Assembly: GCA_903936705.1 (NCBI GenBank)
Contig: CAIZWN010000084.1
Span: 29,989 to 93,988, forward strand
Reading direction: 5' to 3'
DNA: 64,000 nt
From: an uncultured Myxococcales bacterium
GTDB lineage: Bacteria; Myxococcota_A; UBA9042; DTJE01
Part shown: positions 8,619-16,722 of the stretch, in pieces
How positions within the stretch are numbered: position 1 is the stretch's first letter
How the letters are laid out: each line of letters starts with the position of its first letter
Made by a program: the position numbers and the translations under genes
The notes under the pieces: model-generated
Databases searched by the model: none
Seen by the model: only the letters and a program-made list of their open reading frames with translations
Told to the model about the DNA's origin: nothing

Positions 8619-9626
8619 TCAGGCCAGTTTGGCCCGCAGCAGCGGCAAGGTCGTAGCTATGACCTGGTCGAGTTCCAGCGCCAGTTCCCCTCCTGCGGCG
8701 AACTGGTGGCCGCCACCACCAAGAGCTTCGGCAACGTCCACTATCGGGTGAGCCCCTCGACTGCGCAGGCTGATTTTGACGCGGTTCGAATCGGCCTTGA
8801 AAAGGCAGGCGATCTCTACTCCGTCGATATCTCCCAGGACGTTGACCAGCGAACGGACCTCGTCGCGGTCGACTGACAGGCCGTCCGTGGTGTCTGACGC
8901 GACGACCGACCATGCCAGCCGTCCGTTGAATTCAAAGCGTGTCGTGTTCAGGACCCGAGCCTCCAGCAGCCGTGCATCCCGCGAGACCGTACCGAAGAGA
9001 GCCTTCCCGATGCCAGTGGCGTCGGCACCAGCCCGAACCAATAGGGCGCTGGTTGTGAACACATCCGCATCGTTGCGGCAGAATCGAAACTGGGCAGTGT
9101 CGAACAGGATCGCTGCGAACAGTGGATCTGCCAGCTCTGGCGACAACTGGACGCCCATTCGCAGCAGCACGTGTGTCACAAGTTCGCCCGTGCTGCTGAA
9201 GTCGCTGCCCAGGATGCCAGCTACGGTATTGCCGTTTGGCGAGTGGTGATCCAGGGCAAGCGTTGGGCCAGTCCTGGCCTGCAGCGCGGCCCCGGTGATG
9301 CCGGCCCGCCTGAATTCGGCCGTGTCGATCAGCAGCGCCAGGTCCGCTGACGCAAGGATTGCGGCGTCTGTCGAAGGCTTGTAGACCACCACGTCATCGC
9401 CGATGTCCAGGAAGCGGAATCGTCGCGCCATGGCGTCCTGGTTCCGAATCCAGACGCGTTTGCCCATGCGCCGCAGCGCTCGGGTAAGCGCTATCTGTGA
9501 CCCCAGCCCGTCGGCGTCCGGCCCCTCGTGCGTGGTCAGCACAACGGTACGTGCAGCCCGGATGGCCTCCATCAAGGACATCGCGGCAGGTGTGTCCAGA
9601 ATATCGGTCTTGCAGATTGTCGTCAC
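8619..9626 (-). CDS. nrnA: DHH/DHHA1 phosphoesterase, NrnA-like oligoribonuclease / pAp phosphatase
   Basis: The 335-residue length fits the NrnA family, which degrades nanoRNA and dephosphorylates 3'-phosphoadenosine 5'-phosphate. The DHH domain shows HEGPDADGLGS near 33-43, the DTA and DHH motifs, and DTAQFRF. The DHHA1 domain ends with GGGGHQFAAG. The GTG start overlaps the TGA of the upstream nudix gene (GTGA) behind a GGAG site, so it is the last gene of a folE-nudix-nrnA operon. The symbol rests on family resemblance. Confidence 0.88.
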   Translation of the reverse strand: MTTICKTDILDTPAAMSLMEAIRAARTVVLTTHEGPDADGLGSQIALTRALRRMGKRVWIRNQDAMARRFRFLDIGDDVVVYKPSTDAAILASADLALLIDTAEFRRAGITGAALQARTGPTLALDHHSPNGNTVAGILGSDFSSTGELVTHVLLRMGVQLSPELADPLFAAILFDTAQFRFCRNDADVFTTSALLVRAGADATGIGKALFGTVSRDARLLEARVLNTTRFEFNGRLAWSVVASDTTDGLSVDRDEVRSLVNVLGDIDGVEIACLFKADSNRVKISLRSRGAHPIVDVAEALGGGGHQFAAGGELALELDQVIATTLPLLRAKLA

Positions 9627-10240
9627 GAGAGGATCTCCAGCAGTCGGTACAGGATTCGGGCAGTCACTCCCCAGAGGAGTTGTTCACCATAGGGGATGAA
9701 CAGGGCGTCATCGTTGCTGCCGGGGCGTTTCCATGGAACGCGCAGCACGTGGCGCTCGTCGGCCAGATAGGCCAACGGAAACCTGAAGACTTCCTCGATT
9801 TCGGAAGTCCGTGGGCCAAGGTCTTCGAAGTCGTCGATGGCTGCGACCCATGGAACTATGTGGAATCCGGTAATCGTCACATAGTCATCCAGCCGGCCCA
9901 GCACCTGGGCGCGCGCCGGGGCAAGCCCCACTTCCTCGCTGGCCTCGCGCAGCGCTGCGGCCCTGCTGTCGACGTCTTCGGGGTCGATTGCGCCGCCCGG
10001 CAGGCTGACCTGTCCCTTGTGATCGCTGACGTCATGCGAACGGCGAGTCAGTAACACTTCCACGCCGTCGGGCCCGTCCGTCAGCAGCAGAAGGACTGCG
10101 GCGCGGCGCACGCCCTCGGGGCATTCCTCTTCCACGTGGGGCCGGCTTTCCAGGCAACTGACGACACGGGCCAGCGAAAATCTTGGATCGGGGCTGGTCA
10201 GTGGCACAGGAGCTTTGATCCTCGATTCGGACGTTCTCAT
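9623..10240 (-). CDS. NUDIX hydrolase, CoA pyrophosphatase type
   Basis: The protein has 205 residues. It carries the pattern of the CoA/UPF0035 branch: LLTRRS, then GQVSLPGG, D-x-x-D and REASEEVGL. This branch splits CoA and its derivatives into phosphopantetheine and 3',5'-ADP. The ATG at 10240 overlaps the folE stop in an ATGA, which fixes the start although the frame is open to 10306. The downstream nrnA-like enzyme could remove the 3'-phosphate from the 3',5'-ADP formed here, so the pair makes metabolic sense. That link is inference. Confidence 0.85.
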   Translation of the reverse strand: MRTSESRIKAPVPLTSPDPRFSLARVVSCLESRPHVEEECPEGVRRAAVLLLLTDGPDGVEVLLTRRSHDVSDHKGQVSLPGGAIDPEDVDSRAAALREASEEVGLAPARAQVLGRLDDYVTITGFHIVPWVAAIDDFEDLGPRTSEIEEVFRFPLAYLADERHVLRVPWKRPGSNDDALFIPYGEQLLWGVTARILYRLLEILS

Positions 10241-10803
10241 GGCTTGCCCAGACCCCTCAGGAATTCCTCTCGTGCCCGGTCGTCGCCAGCAAACGATCCA
10301 CGCCATGCCGAAGTCAGGACGTCAGCGTCCTGTTTGCGGACGCCGCGCGCGACCATGCACAGGTGGGTTGCCGTCATCACGACGCCCAGTCCCTTGGGAC
10401 GCAGGATATCCATCAGGCAATCGGCTACCTGGGCGCACAAGCGCTCCTGCACCTGCATGCGGCAGGCGAAGTGATCGACTATGCGCGCAATTTTCGACAG
10501 GCCGAGAATTCGGCCGTCGGGAACATAGCCGACGTGCGCGTGCCCGGTGAAAGGCAGCATGTGGTGTTCGCACAGGGACACGAACTCCATGTCGCGCAGC
10601 AGGACCAGGTCGCGAGTGTGTTCCTCGAACACGCCATCCTCGACCACGTCCTCCAGGCTTTCGCGCTGGCCCCGCGTCAGGTACAGCATCGAGTCCAGGA
10701 CTCGTGACGGCGTCTTGTCCAGGCCCGGCCGATCCGGATCCTCGCCCAGGTGCCGCAGAAATCCCCTCATCTGACGCTCGTAGGCATCGTTGTCCCACGC
10801 CAT
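10237..10803 (-). CDS. folE: GTP cyclohydrolase I
   Basis: The protein has 188 residues from the chosen ATG and catalyses the first step from GTP to tetrahydrofolate-type pterins. The Zn and active-site motifs LCEHHMLPF, GLSKIARIV and CMVARGVRKQ are all present. The frame runs back to 10908. I prefer 10803 because a -10-like TACAAT at 10837-10832 would give a short leader and the family core begins right after. The alternative ATG at 10872 would add 23 residues. It heads the folE-nudix-nrnA operon and is divergent from dapF. Confidence 0.93.
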   Translation of the reverse strand: MAWDNDAYERQMRGFLRHLGEDPDRPGLDKTPSRVLDSMLYLTRGQRESLEDVVEDGVFEEHTRDLVLLRDMEFVSLCEHHMLPFTGHAHVGYVPDGRILGLSKIARIVDHFACRMQVQERLCAQVADCLMDILRPKGLGVVMTATHLCMVARGVRKQDADVLTSAWRGSFAGDDRAREEFLRGLGKP

Positions 10804-10831
10804 GCACAAGGCCCCGTCGCAGTTGGGCGCG

Positions 10832-10837
10832 ATTGTA
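10832..10837 (-). promoter_or_regulatory. -10-like element upstream of folE
   Basis: TACAAT (5/6 to consensus) reads on the minus strand 29 bases ahead of the folE ATG. No good -35 is seen at 16-18 bases. Confidence 0.3.
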
Positions 10838-10922
10838 CCACCCTTGCCCAAGCGGCGCGTCGCATCTACCATCAAACCCGTTCCTGGGCTCGGTGCGCGG
10901 TGTACCAACTGCGGGGGTGATC

Positions 10923-11771
10923 ATGGAGTTCTGCAAGTACCAGGGAACCGGCAACGACTTTGTTGTTGTCGAGGCGCCTGATGGTCGACCGGAATGGCTG
11001 ACGGATGATCGTGTGCGCGCCGTGTGCGATCGCCATTTCGGGATTGGCGCTGACGGCATTCTGCTGGTCGAACGTGGGCGTGCCGCCGAATGGTTCATGA
11101 GGGTCTTGAACGCCGATGGTTCCGAGGCCGAGATGTGCGGCAACGGCATTCGGTGTGTGGCAAGACACCTGCACGAGCGGATGGGCGTCACTGCGGAAGA
11201 GATCCCCATCGAGACACTTGCGGGCGTGAAAATCTGCCGGATCCGGACCACAGCGGACGGGCATGTCGAGGGAGTTGCGGTCGGTCTTGGTGCGCCGATA
11301 CTGGATCGCGAGATGATTCCAATGGCCGGTTCCGGGGACTTCCTGGGTGTTCGTACCAGCGCGATGGGACGCGAATTCATCGGAAACGGCGTCAGCATGG
11401 GGAACCCGCACTTCGTGATATTCGAGGGTGTTCAGGCAGACGAGGCCGAGCGTTTCGGGCATGTCCTGTCGACATCGCCACTGTTCCCGCGTCAGGCGAA
11501 CATCGAGTTCGTCGAGGCGCTTGGGCCAGCGCATTTTCGGGTAGTGGTGTACGAACGCGGTTGCGGCCTCACGCTTGCGTGCGGCACTGGTGCCGGCGCT
11601 ACAGCGGTGGCTGCCGTCCTGACCGGGCGTGCCCATGCCGGGGAACCAATCCAGCTGGATCTTCCTGGAGGCCCCCTGTACCTGACTGTGGCGCCCGATT
11701 TGTCGGGGGTGACACTGGAGGGTCCTGCCACACTGGTGTTCGTGGGAAGTATCGACGCAATGGCACTATAA
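10923..11771 (+). CDS. dapF: Diaminopimelate epimerase
   Basis: The protein has 282 residues, the usual length for the family. It interconverts LL- and meso-diaminopimelate for lysine and peptidoglycan synthesis. The two catalytic cysteines are Cys72 (EMCGNGIRC) and Cys220 (LACGTGAGA), one in each pseudo-symmetric half. The N-terminal KYQGTGNDF and the GNPHFVIF segment are diagnostic. The ATG at 10923 follows GGGGTGATC. The open frame begins at 10704 inside folE, but that extension has no family counterpart. It is convergent with rplC. Confidence 0.95.
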   Translation: MEFCKYQGTGNDFVVVEAPDGRPEWLTDDRVRAVCDRHFGIGADGILLVERGRAAEWFMRVLNADGSEAEMCGNGIRCVARHLHERMGVTAEEIPIETLAGVKICRIRTTADGHVEGVAVGLGAPILDREMIPMAGSGDFLGVRTSAMGREFIGNGVSMGNPHFVIFEGVQADEAERFGHVLSTSPLFPRQANIEFVEALGPAHFRVVVYERGCGLTLACGTGAGATAVAAVLTGRAHAGEPIQLDLPGGPLYLTVAPDLSGVTLEGPATLVFVGSIDAMAL

Positions 11772-11826
11772 GGCCGACCCGGGAATCCTGAATTGCTGGA
11801 AGTTTTTTTCGGGGTAGTGGAGAGGA

Positions 11827-12486
11827 TCAGGCGTTCTTCTTCAGACGAATCTTGATCGCTTTGCGGACGGTCACGACGCTGTTAGGCGCGCCGGGGATGC
11901 CGCCCTCGATCAGAATCAGGTTCTGTGCCGGGAAAACAGCCACGACCTTCAGGTTCAGGATCGTGTGGCGGGTGTTGCCGTGCTGGCCGGGCATCTTGGT
12001 GCCCTTCTTGACGCGGCCGGGCCACGTGCGGTTACCGATGGATCCGCCGTGGCGCTGGACTTCGTGAACGCCGTGCGTGCGGGGGAAGCCGTGCATCCCA
12101 TGCCGCTTCATGACGCCCGTGAAGCCGCGTCCGCGGGAATCGCCGATTACATCGACTTTCTCGCCCGGCTGGAACAGTGTCACGTCGACCTGGCTGCCCT
12201 GCGTGTACAGGAGAGCTTCGTCCTGCGTGACACGAATTTCCTTGACCACTTCGGGGGCTTCGACGCCTAGTTTCTCGAAGATGCCCAGTTCGGGCTTGGT
12301 CATGGACTTCAGGCGGCCCTTGCCGAAGCCCAGCACGACGGCGTCATAACCGTCGCGGCCTTCCTCGGACTTGACCTTGACAACCGTACACGGACCAGCG
12401 TGCACAACCGTCGCCGGGATGCGGTTCCCGAGGTCGTCAAAGAACTGCGTCATCCCGATCTTCTTGCCAATGATTGCAACTGACAT
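11827..12486 (-). CDS. rplC: 50S ribosomal protein L3
   Basis: The protein has 219 residues. The N-terminus IIGKKIGMTQFF, the THGVHEVQRHGGSIGNR segment and PGRVKKGTKMPGQHGN are the conserved L3 core that reaches the peptidyl-transferase centre. The ATG at 12486 follows GGGAG; the long open extension to 12819 is proline/arginine-rich read-through of non-coding DNA and the zinc-ribbon gene. Normally rplC sits between rpsJ and rplD in the S10 operon. Here no ribosomal gene is adjacent: an FmdB-type protein lies upstream and dapF converges downstream. Confidence 0.96.
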   Translation of the reverse strand: MSVAIIGKKIGMTQFFDDLGNRIPATVVHAGPCTVVKVKSEEGRDGYDAVVLGFGKGRLKSMTKPELGIFEKLGVEAPEVVKEIRVTQDEALLYTQGSQVDVTLFQPGEKVDVIGDSRGRGFTGVMKRHGMHGFPRTHGVHEVQRHGGSIGNRTWPGRVKKGTKMPGQHGNTRHTILNLKVVAVFPAQNLILIEGGIPGAPNSVVTVRKAIKIRLKKNA

Positions 12487-12561
12487 CGCTGACTCCCGAA
12501 CTGCGCTAGGTTTACAACAGATCCGGCGTCTCTTGGCCGGGCCATGCTCACAAGGCGGCGG

Positions 12562-12590
12562 ATGGTACAACGTTACGCCCGTCGAGTCAA
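12562..12590 (-). promoter_or_regulatory. Candidate sigma-70 promoter of rplC
   Basis: TTGACT at 12590-12585 and TACCAT at 12567-12562 have a 17-base spacer. It overlaps the stop codon of the upstream zinc-ribbon gene and would give rplC its own transcript with a leader of about 70 bases. Confidence 0.4.
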
Positions 12591-12991
12591 ACGGAATTCT
12601 GATGGCTTGTTGCGCTGGTCGAGGCAGCGGATGAAGCTTGGGCAGGTGCGGCGGCGGGAGTGGTTGCGGTATTTGCTGCGGCAGGCGTCGATGATTCGGA
12701 GGCGGTGCCCGCCGAGGCTGGCGTGGCAGCCGGCGGCGCATCAGGTGCATCCTTCCTGGCGTCGCCTTCCTGCCGGCCGTGGGTCTCGCCTCCTCCTCCC
12801 TTGCCGTTCTTCCGAGCATAATCGGTCACGTACCAGCCGGAACCTTTCAGGACGAAAGACGAGTGACTGATCAGGCGGTTCGTGAGATCCGAACCGCATG
12901 CCGGGCACGCAGTCTCGACAGGTTCCGACATCCGCTTCTCGGTTTCGAAATCGACATGACAGGCGTTGCAGCGATATTCGTACGTTGGCAT
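12587..12991 (-). CDS. FmdB-type zinc-ribbon protein
   Basis: The protein has 134 residues. The first 60 form the small regulatory FmdB zinc ribbon: MPTYEYRC start, CNAC, then CPAC further on, supplying four Zn-binding cysteines. The remaining 70 residues are a low-complexity Ala/Pro/Thr/Ser tail, expected to be disordered. The ATG at 12991 has GGGGAGG 6 bases ahead; the upstream ATG at 13009 is inside that ribosome site. FmdB-family proteins are widespread and of uncertain function. Located just upstream of rplC. Confidence 0.88.
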   Translation of the reverse strand: MPTYEYRCNACHVDFETEKRMSEPVETACPACGSDLTNRLISHSSFVLKGSGWYVTDYARKNGKGGGGETHGRQEGDARKDAPDAPPAATPASAGTASESSTPAAANTATTPAAAPAQASSAASTSATSHQNSV

Positions 12992-13055
12992 GGTTACCTC
13001 CCCTTTCATGGGGGTTCAATCCGCGGCGGCATGATGGGGTTCCGAGCGTGGTTTG

Positions 13056-13829
13056 TCAAGCGTTCAAGCCGGCTTCCGGGGCCAGGATCCGGCGAGCGTT
13101 ATCGCCGAGGATCGAGTTTCGTTCGTCCTTGGTCAGGCCTAGCGCGTCGATGACGGCAAGGAACGACCCCGGGTGATTCAGGTTGTGATCGCTGCCGAAA
13201 ACCAAGCGGTCACATCCCAGCACGTCAAGCGCGCGCGCAACTACCCAGTACTCGCGGATGCTTTCGGTTCCCAGGTACACGTTGGCAAGGCTCCGATCCC
13301 GGATCGCGGCTGTCGCCCCGGCAACCAAGGCAGGGGAGTCCCCTCCCATGTGCGCCAGCAGAAACTTGATCGTCGGGTAAGCCTCGGCTACCGATAGCGC
13401 AATGGGCCAGCCTGCAACTTCCTGCCAGCGGCCGCAATGCACGATGCATGGCAGGTTGTGGTTGCTGGCGTGCAGGAGGAAAGGCTTGAAGGACTTGTCT
13501 GTCAGGGGCAGGCGACTGAACGACGGGTGGAACTTCAGTGCGGATATCCGGTCGCCGCGGGATTCCAGAAACCGTGGAAGCGACTGGTCCAGAGGGTCGA
13601 TCCATGCAGCGAAATAGAAGGCTGGTGTTCCGGCAAATTCCTCGACCGAGGCAAGTGTTCCAATGTTGTCGCCCGAGTCGGTTGGCATGACAAGTGCCCC
13701 GGTAATGCCAGCGCCCGACAGGACCCCGGCTACCTCGCGAAGCCCGCTGCCATGCCCGCCGAAGTCGGCGGTTTTCCAGTACCCGACATGGACATGCGCG
13801 TCGAACTTGAAGAATGGATCGGCTGGCAC
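13056..13829 (-). CDS. Amidohydrolase-2 family metal-dependent hydrolase
   Basis: The protein has 257 residues and a TIM-barrel hydrolase pattern: FDAHVHVG at the N-terminus (HxH metal site), KFHPSF, IVHCGR, LLAHMGG and FGSDHNL for the remaining metal and catalytic positions. The family acts on varied amide, lactone or decarboxylation substrates. The long frame opens at 14228, but a GTG at 13829 with GGAGG 6 bases ahead gives exactly the family N-terminus. The gene is divergent from the GT2 gene at 13938. The substrate is unknown. Confidence 0.85.
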   Translation of the reverse strand: MPADPFFKFDAHVHVGYWKTADFGGHGSGLREVAGVLSGAGITGALVMPTDSGDNIGTLASVEEFAGTPAFYFAAWIDPLDQSLPRFLESRGDRISALKFHPSFSRLPLTDKSFKPFLLHASNHNLPCIVHCGRWQEVAGWPIALSVAEAYPTIKFLLAHMGGDSPALVAGATAAIRDRSLANVYLGTESIREYWVVARALDVLGCDRLVFGSDHNLNHPGSFLAVIDALGLTKDERNSILGDNARRILAPEAGLNA

Positions 13830-13937
13830 CGACGTCCTCCACGATGGAACAATGCGAGTGTACCAGACGCAAATCAGTGCATGACATGGGATTCGCCGAA
13901 ATCCGTGGGTTACAATGGCGGTCCAAAGTCTGGAGAG

Positions 13938-14645
13938 ATGCGCGTGTCGCGACATCCTGGTTCCCTGTCTGTGGTCATCATGGCCTTCAACGAGAAGGAC
14001 TCGCTGCCGGCCCAGGTTCGCGAAACCTTGAATTTTTTGGACGCCGCCGTCGCTGCTGGGCAGGTGGTGGTGGTGGATGACGGATCGACCGACGGGACCG
14101 GCAAACTGGCTGACGACCTGGCAGGGCAGGACGCGCGTGTCACAGTGGTCCACCATCCTCGCAACCTGGGCATGGGTGCGGCAATCCGCAGTGGCTATGG
14201 GGCGGCCACCTGCGAATGGGTCTCGCAATTGCCGGGTGACGGGCAGATATCGCCCGACACGCTTGAACGATTTCTACGTATGACAGGGGACCACGATCTG
14301 GTCTTGTCGACCTACGATCGTCGGGGTGACGGGGTCCTCAGGACTTTGGTGACGTCAGCCTACCAGGCTGCCGCCCTGGCGATTCTTGGCGACCGCTGTC
14401 GCTTTACCGGCACCATGATGTTCCGTCGTTCCTGGCTGGACCAGGTTCGCCTGGCCAGTGACTCTTTCATCATCAACGTGGAACTTCCGCTGAAACTGAT
14501 GCGCCTGGGCGTCACCCCCGGATGGGTCTCGATCGGGTCCCCATTGCCGCGGGCGCATGGGCGTTCCAAGGTGCTGACGGTAGGACGAATCGCGATCGTT
14601 CTTCGCGAGATGGTTTCTCTGAAACGGGAACTGGGGGTATCCTAG
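13938..14645 (+). CDS. Glycosyltransferase family 2, dolichyl-phosphate-mannose-synthase-like
   Basis: The protein has 235 residues. It is a GT-A fold enzyme: SVVIMAFNEKDSL at the start, VVVDDGSTDGT for nucleotide-sugar binding, NLGMGAAIRSGY, and LPGDGQ at the place where relatives usually read ADGQ. There are no C-terminal membrane helices, so the enzyme is probably peripheral to the inner membrane and transfers a sugar to a polyprenyl phosphate or lipid. The ATG at 13938 follows GGAGAG. It precedes the ubiB group on the same strand by 82 bases. Confidence 0.85.
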   Translation: MRVSRHPGSLSVVIMAFNEKDSLPAQVRETLNFLDAAVAAGQVVVVDDGSTDGTGKLADDLAGQDARVTVVHHPRNLGMGAAIRSGYGAATCEWVSQLPGDGQISPDTLERFLRMTGDHDLVLSTYDRRGDGVLRTLVTSAYQAAALAILGDRCRFTGTMMFRRSWLDQVRLASDSFIINVELPLKLMRLGVTPGWVSIGSPLPRAHGRSKVLTVGRIAIVLREMVSLKRELGVS

Positions 14646-14727
14646 TCCGGTACAGAGAACCACGGCGGCATCCGGTCCGTTTTCTCGCGACGTGTTTGCT
14701 GCGCTGCCGGGGGGTACAGGCGGGGAA

Positions 14728-15039
14728 ATGCCGAACGCTTCGCTGCGAAAGGGAATCGAGTCAATGGTGGCCGAGGTGCTTCGTGCACACGTCCTCGATG
14801 CCGTGCTGGCGCGGCCCGAGGTGCGAAAGGGCCTTTCGCCCGAGGCCATCGAGCGGATACGCAAGGACATGCTGGAACGCCTGCTGGTTTCCGAGGAACA
14901 GGGACGAGCCGACCGCGGCGAGGTTGAGGCGTTGCTGGATGGCGCCCTGGTATCGACCGGGCCCGCTGGCATCGCGATCAAAGCCCTGATCAAGGCCGGC
15001 TGGGAGCGTCTTGCGACCAGGGGCGGGGAGGGCGGATGA
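14728..15039 (+). CDS. Small protein of unknown function, operon partner of ubiB
   Basis: The protein has 103 residues from the ATG at 14728, which follows GGCGGGGAA; a GTG at 14692 would add 12 residues. It is charged and helical with no membrane segment or recognised motif. Its TGA overlaps the ubiB ATG (ATGA), which argues strongly for translation and a related role. A polyhydroxyalkanoate-phasin-like or helical accessory role is possible, but nothing in the sequence decides. Confidence 0.7.
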   Translation: MPNASLRKGIESMVAEVLRAHVLDAVLARPEVRKGLSPEAIERIRKDMLERLLVSEEQGRADRGEVEALLDGALVSTGPAGIAIKALIKAGWERLATRGGEGG

Positions 15040-16718
15040 GCGGTGCGGTCGACCTGATCAGACTGACCTTCCGCCTGCGTGATCTGCGGCGGGTGCGACG
15101 TATTGCCGGCGTTCTGGCCCGGCACGGTTTTGCTGACGTAGCGGCGCGCATGGGTCCCGCGGCATGGGCGCGCAGCGTTTTCAGGGCGCTGTTGCGGCGT
15201 CCGCGTGTCTCACCCATACCGGTCGAGCGCAGGCTGCGCCTGGTTCTGGAGGAATTGGGGGCTACATTCATCAAGCTTGGCCAGATGCTGGCCACCCGCC
15301 CTGACCTTGTGCCAATGGCCCTGGTTGACGAGTTGCGTCACCTGCAAGACGAGGTGCCGCCATTCCCGTTCGAGGACGTAATACTGATCGTAGAGAGCGA
15401 ACTCGGATGCCCGATGGGCGAGGTGTTTTCGCATGTCGAGGAGATTCCGGTTGCGGCCGCGTCGATTGCGCAGGTCCATTTCGCGACATTACTGACCGGC
15501 GAGTCTGTCGTGATCAAGGTCCAGCGCCCGAACCTTAACCGGCAGATTACTGGGGACCTGCGCATCCTTGCTGGTCTTGCTTCGGCGCTGGAGGCTCGAG
15601 TTCCGGAGGTGCGTCACTTCCGCCCGCGTGCAATCGTCGAGGAATTCACGAAGTCGCTGCAGCGCGAGACCGACTTTGTGGGCGAGGCGGCCAGCATGGA
15701 CCGTTTTCGCGCGATGTTTGCCGACGAACCGGGGCTGGTGGTGCCGAAACCATTCCACCAGTGGACAAGACGCCGAGTGTTGACGATGGAACGCGTCGAC
15801 GGGGTCAAGGTCACCGACGTGGCTGCGTTGAAGGCCCTGGGCGTGGATCTGGCCGCGATCGTCCAGCTTGGCATGAGAATCACTCTGCGTTCGATTTTCG
15901 AGCACGGTTTCTTTCATGCCGATCCTCACCCAGGAAACTTCTTCGTTCGCAAGGACGGCAGCATCGTGCTGCTGGACTTCGGGATGATGGGGACCATCGA
16001 GCCGCGCAGGGTCGATGAGATGCTGGCCTTCATGGTGGCGGTTCTGACCGGGGACGTCGACATGGTGGTGGATCAGTTGCTGGACGCCGACCTGATCGGC
16101 GATGAAACCGATCTGCGGGGGCTGCGTTCCGACTTGAAGTCCATCCTCGTGCGTTACGCGGATGCGAACCTTGGTTCAGTGGACATCGCAGCCTTCCTTC
16201 AGGAGGTCATGTCGGTCACGATCAGGCACCACGTGGTCCTGCCGGCGGATCTGCTGCTGGTCGGCAAGGCCATCGCAACGATGGAGGGGATCGGGCACCA
16301 GGTGTATCCCGAGTTCAAGCCTCTGGAGGCTATCCAGCCTTACCTGACCGAGGTCTATGTCCGTCGCCTGCTGGACGCCAAGCGCCATTCCCAGGTTGTT
16401 GCGCGTTCGGTGATGGACGGTCTGTCGCTGCTGAAGGATGCACCCTTCGACATAAGGCGGGTCCTTCGCAAATTGCGCAAGGGCGAATTGACGATGAATC
16501 TGCGGTCGTCTGGCGACGAGGCCAGGATTCGCAACACATCGTCGGTTGCCAACCGTGTTGTTTTGGCGGGACTTTTCGCGACCTTTTTCTTCGGAGCCGT
16601 CGTGTTGCTGGACCAGGGAGGCTCGGTGCGCACATTCGCAGGCTGGGCGTCGGCCGGGTTGTCCTGGCTGTTCTTCCTGGGTTTGGGCTGGTCCCTGTTG
16701 CACGGGGATGGGAGGTGA
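15036..16718 (+). CDS. ubiB: ABC1/UbiB family atypical kinase, membrane-anchored
   Basis: The protein has 560 residues. The family marks are the KLGQML (KxGQ) element near 85, the Ala-rich loop AAASIAQVH in place of the usual Gly-rich loop, VVIKVQRP with the ATP-binding Lys, and FFHADPHPGNFFV with the catalytic Asp and metal Asn, then LLDFGMMG. Two C-terminal hydrophobic segments (about 500-550) anchor it in the inner membrane. UbiB-type proteins support ubiquinone or other isoprenoid-lipid synthesis. The upstream gene overlaps it and the OmpA-like gene starts 4 bases after its stop, so all three form one operon. Confidence 0.92.
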   Translation: MSGAVDLIRLTFRLRDLRRVRRIAGVLARHGFADVAARMGPAAWARSVFRALLRRPRVSPIPVERRLRLVLEELGATFIKLGQMLATRPDLVPMALVDELRHLQDEVPPFPFEDVILIVESELGCPMGEVFSHVEEIPVAAASIAQVHFATLLTGESVVIKVQRPNLNRQITGDLRILAGLASALEARVPEVRHFRPRAIVEEFTKSLQRETDFVGEAASMDRFRAMFADEPGLVVPKPFHQWTRRRVLTMERVDGVKVTDVAALKALGVDLAAIVQLGMRITLRSIFEHGFFHADPHPGNFFVRKDGSIVLLDFGMMGTIEPRRVDEMLAFMVAVLTGDVDMVVDQLLDADLIGDETDLRGLRSDLKSILVRYADANLGSVDIAAFLQEVMSVTIRHHVVLPADLLLVGKAIATMEGIGHQVYPEFKPLEAIQPYLTEVYVRRLLDAKRHSQVVARSVMDGLSLLKDAPFDIRRVLRKLRKGELTMNLRSSGDEARIRNTSSVANRVVLAGLFATFFFGAVVLLDQGGSVRTFAGWASAGLSWLFFLGLGWSLLHGDGR

Positions 16719-16722
16719 AACT

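Noticed and set aside
7720..8913. A 397-codon minus-strand frame across the end of the subtilase gene
   Set aside because: Arg/Gly/Pro-rich shadow typical of GC-rich antisense frames; it crosses the ends of two clear genes.
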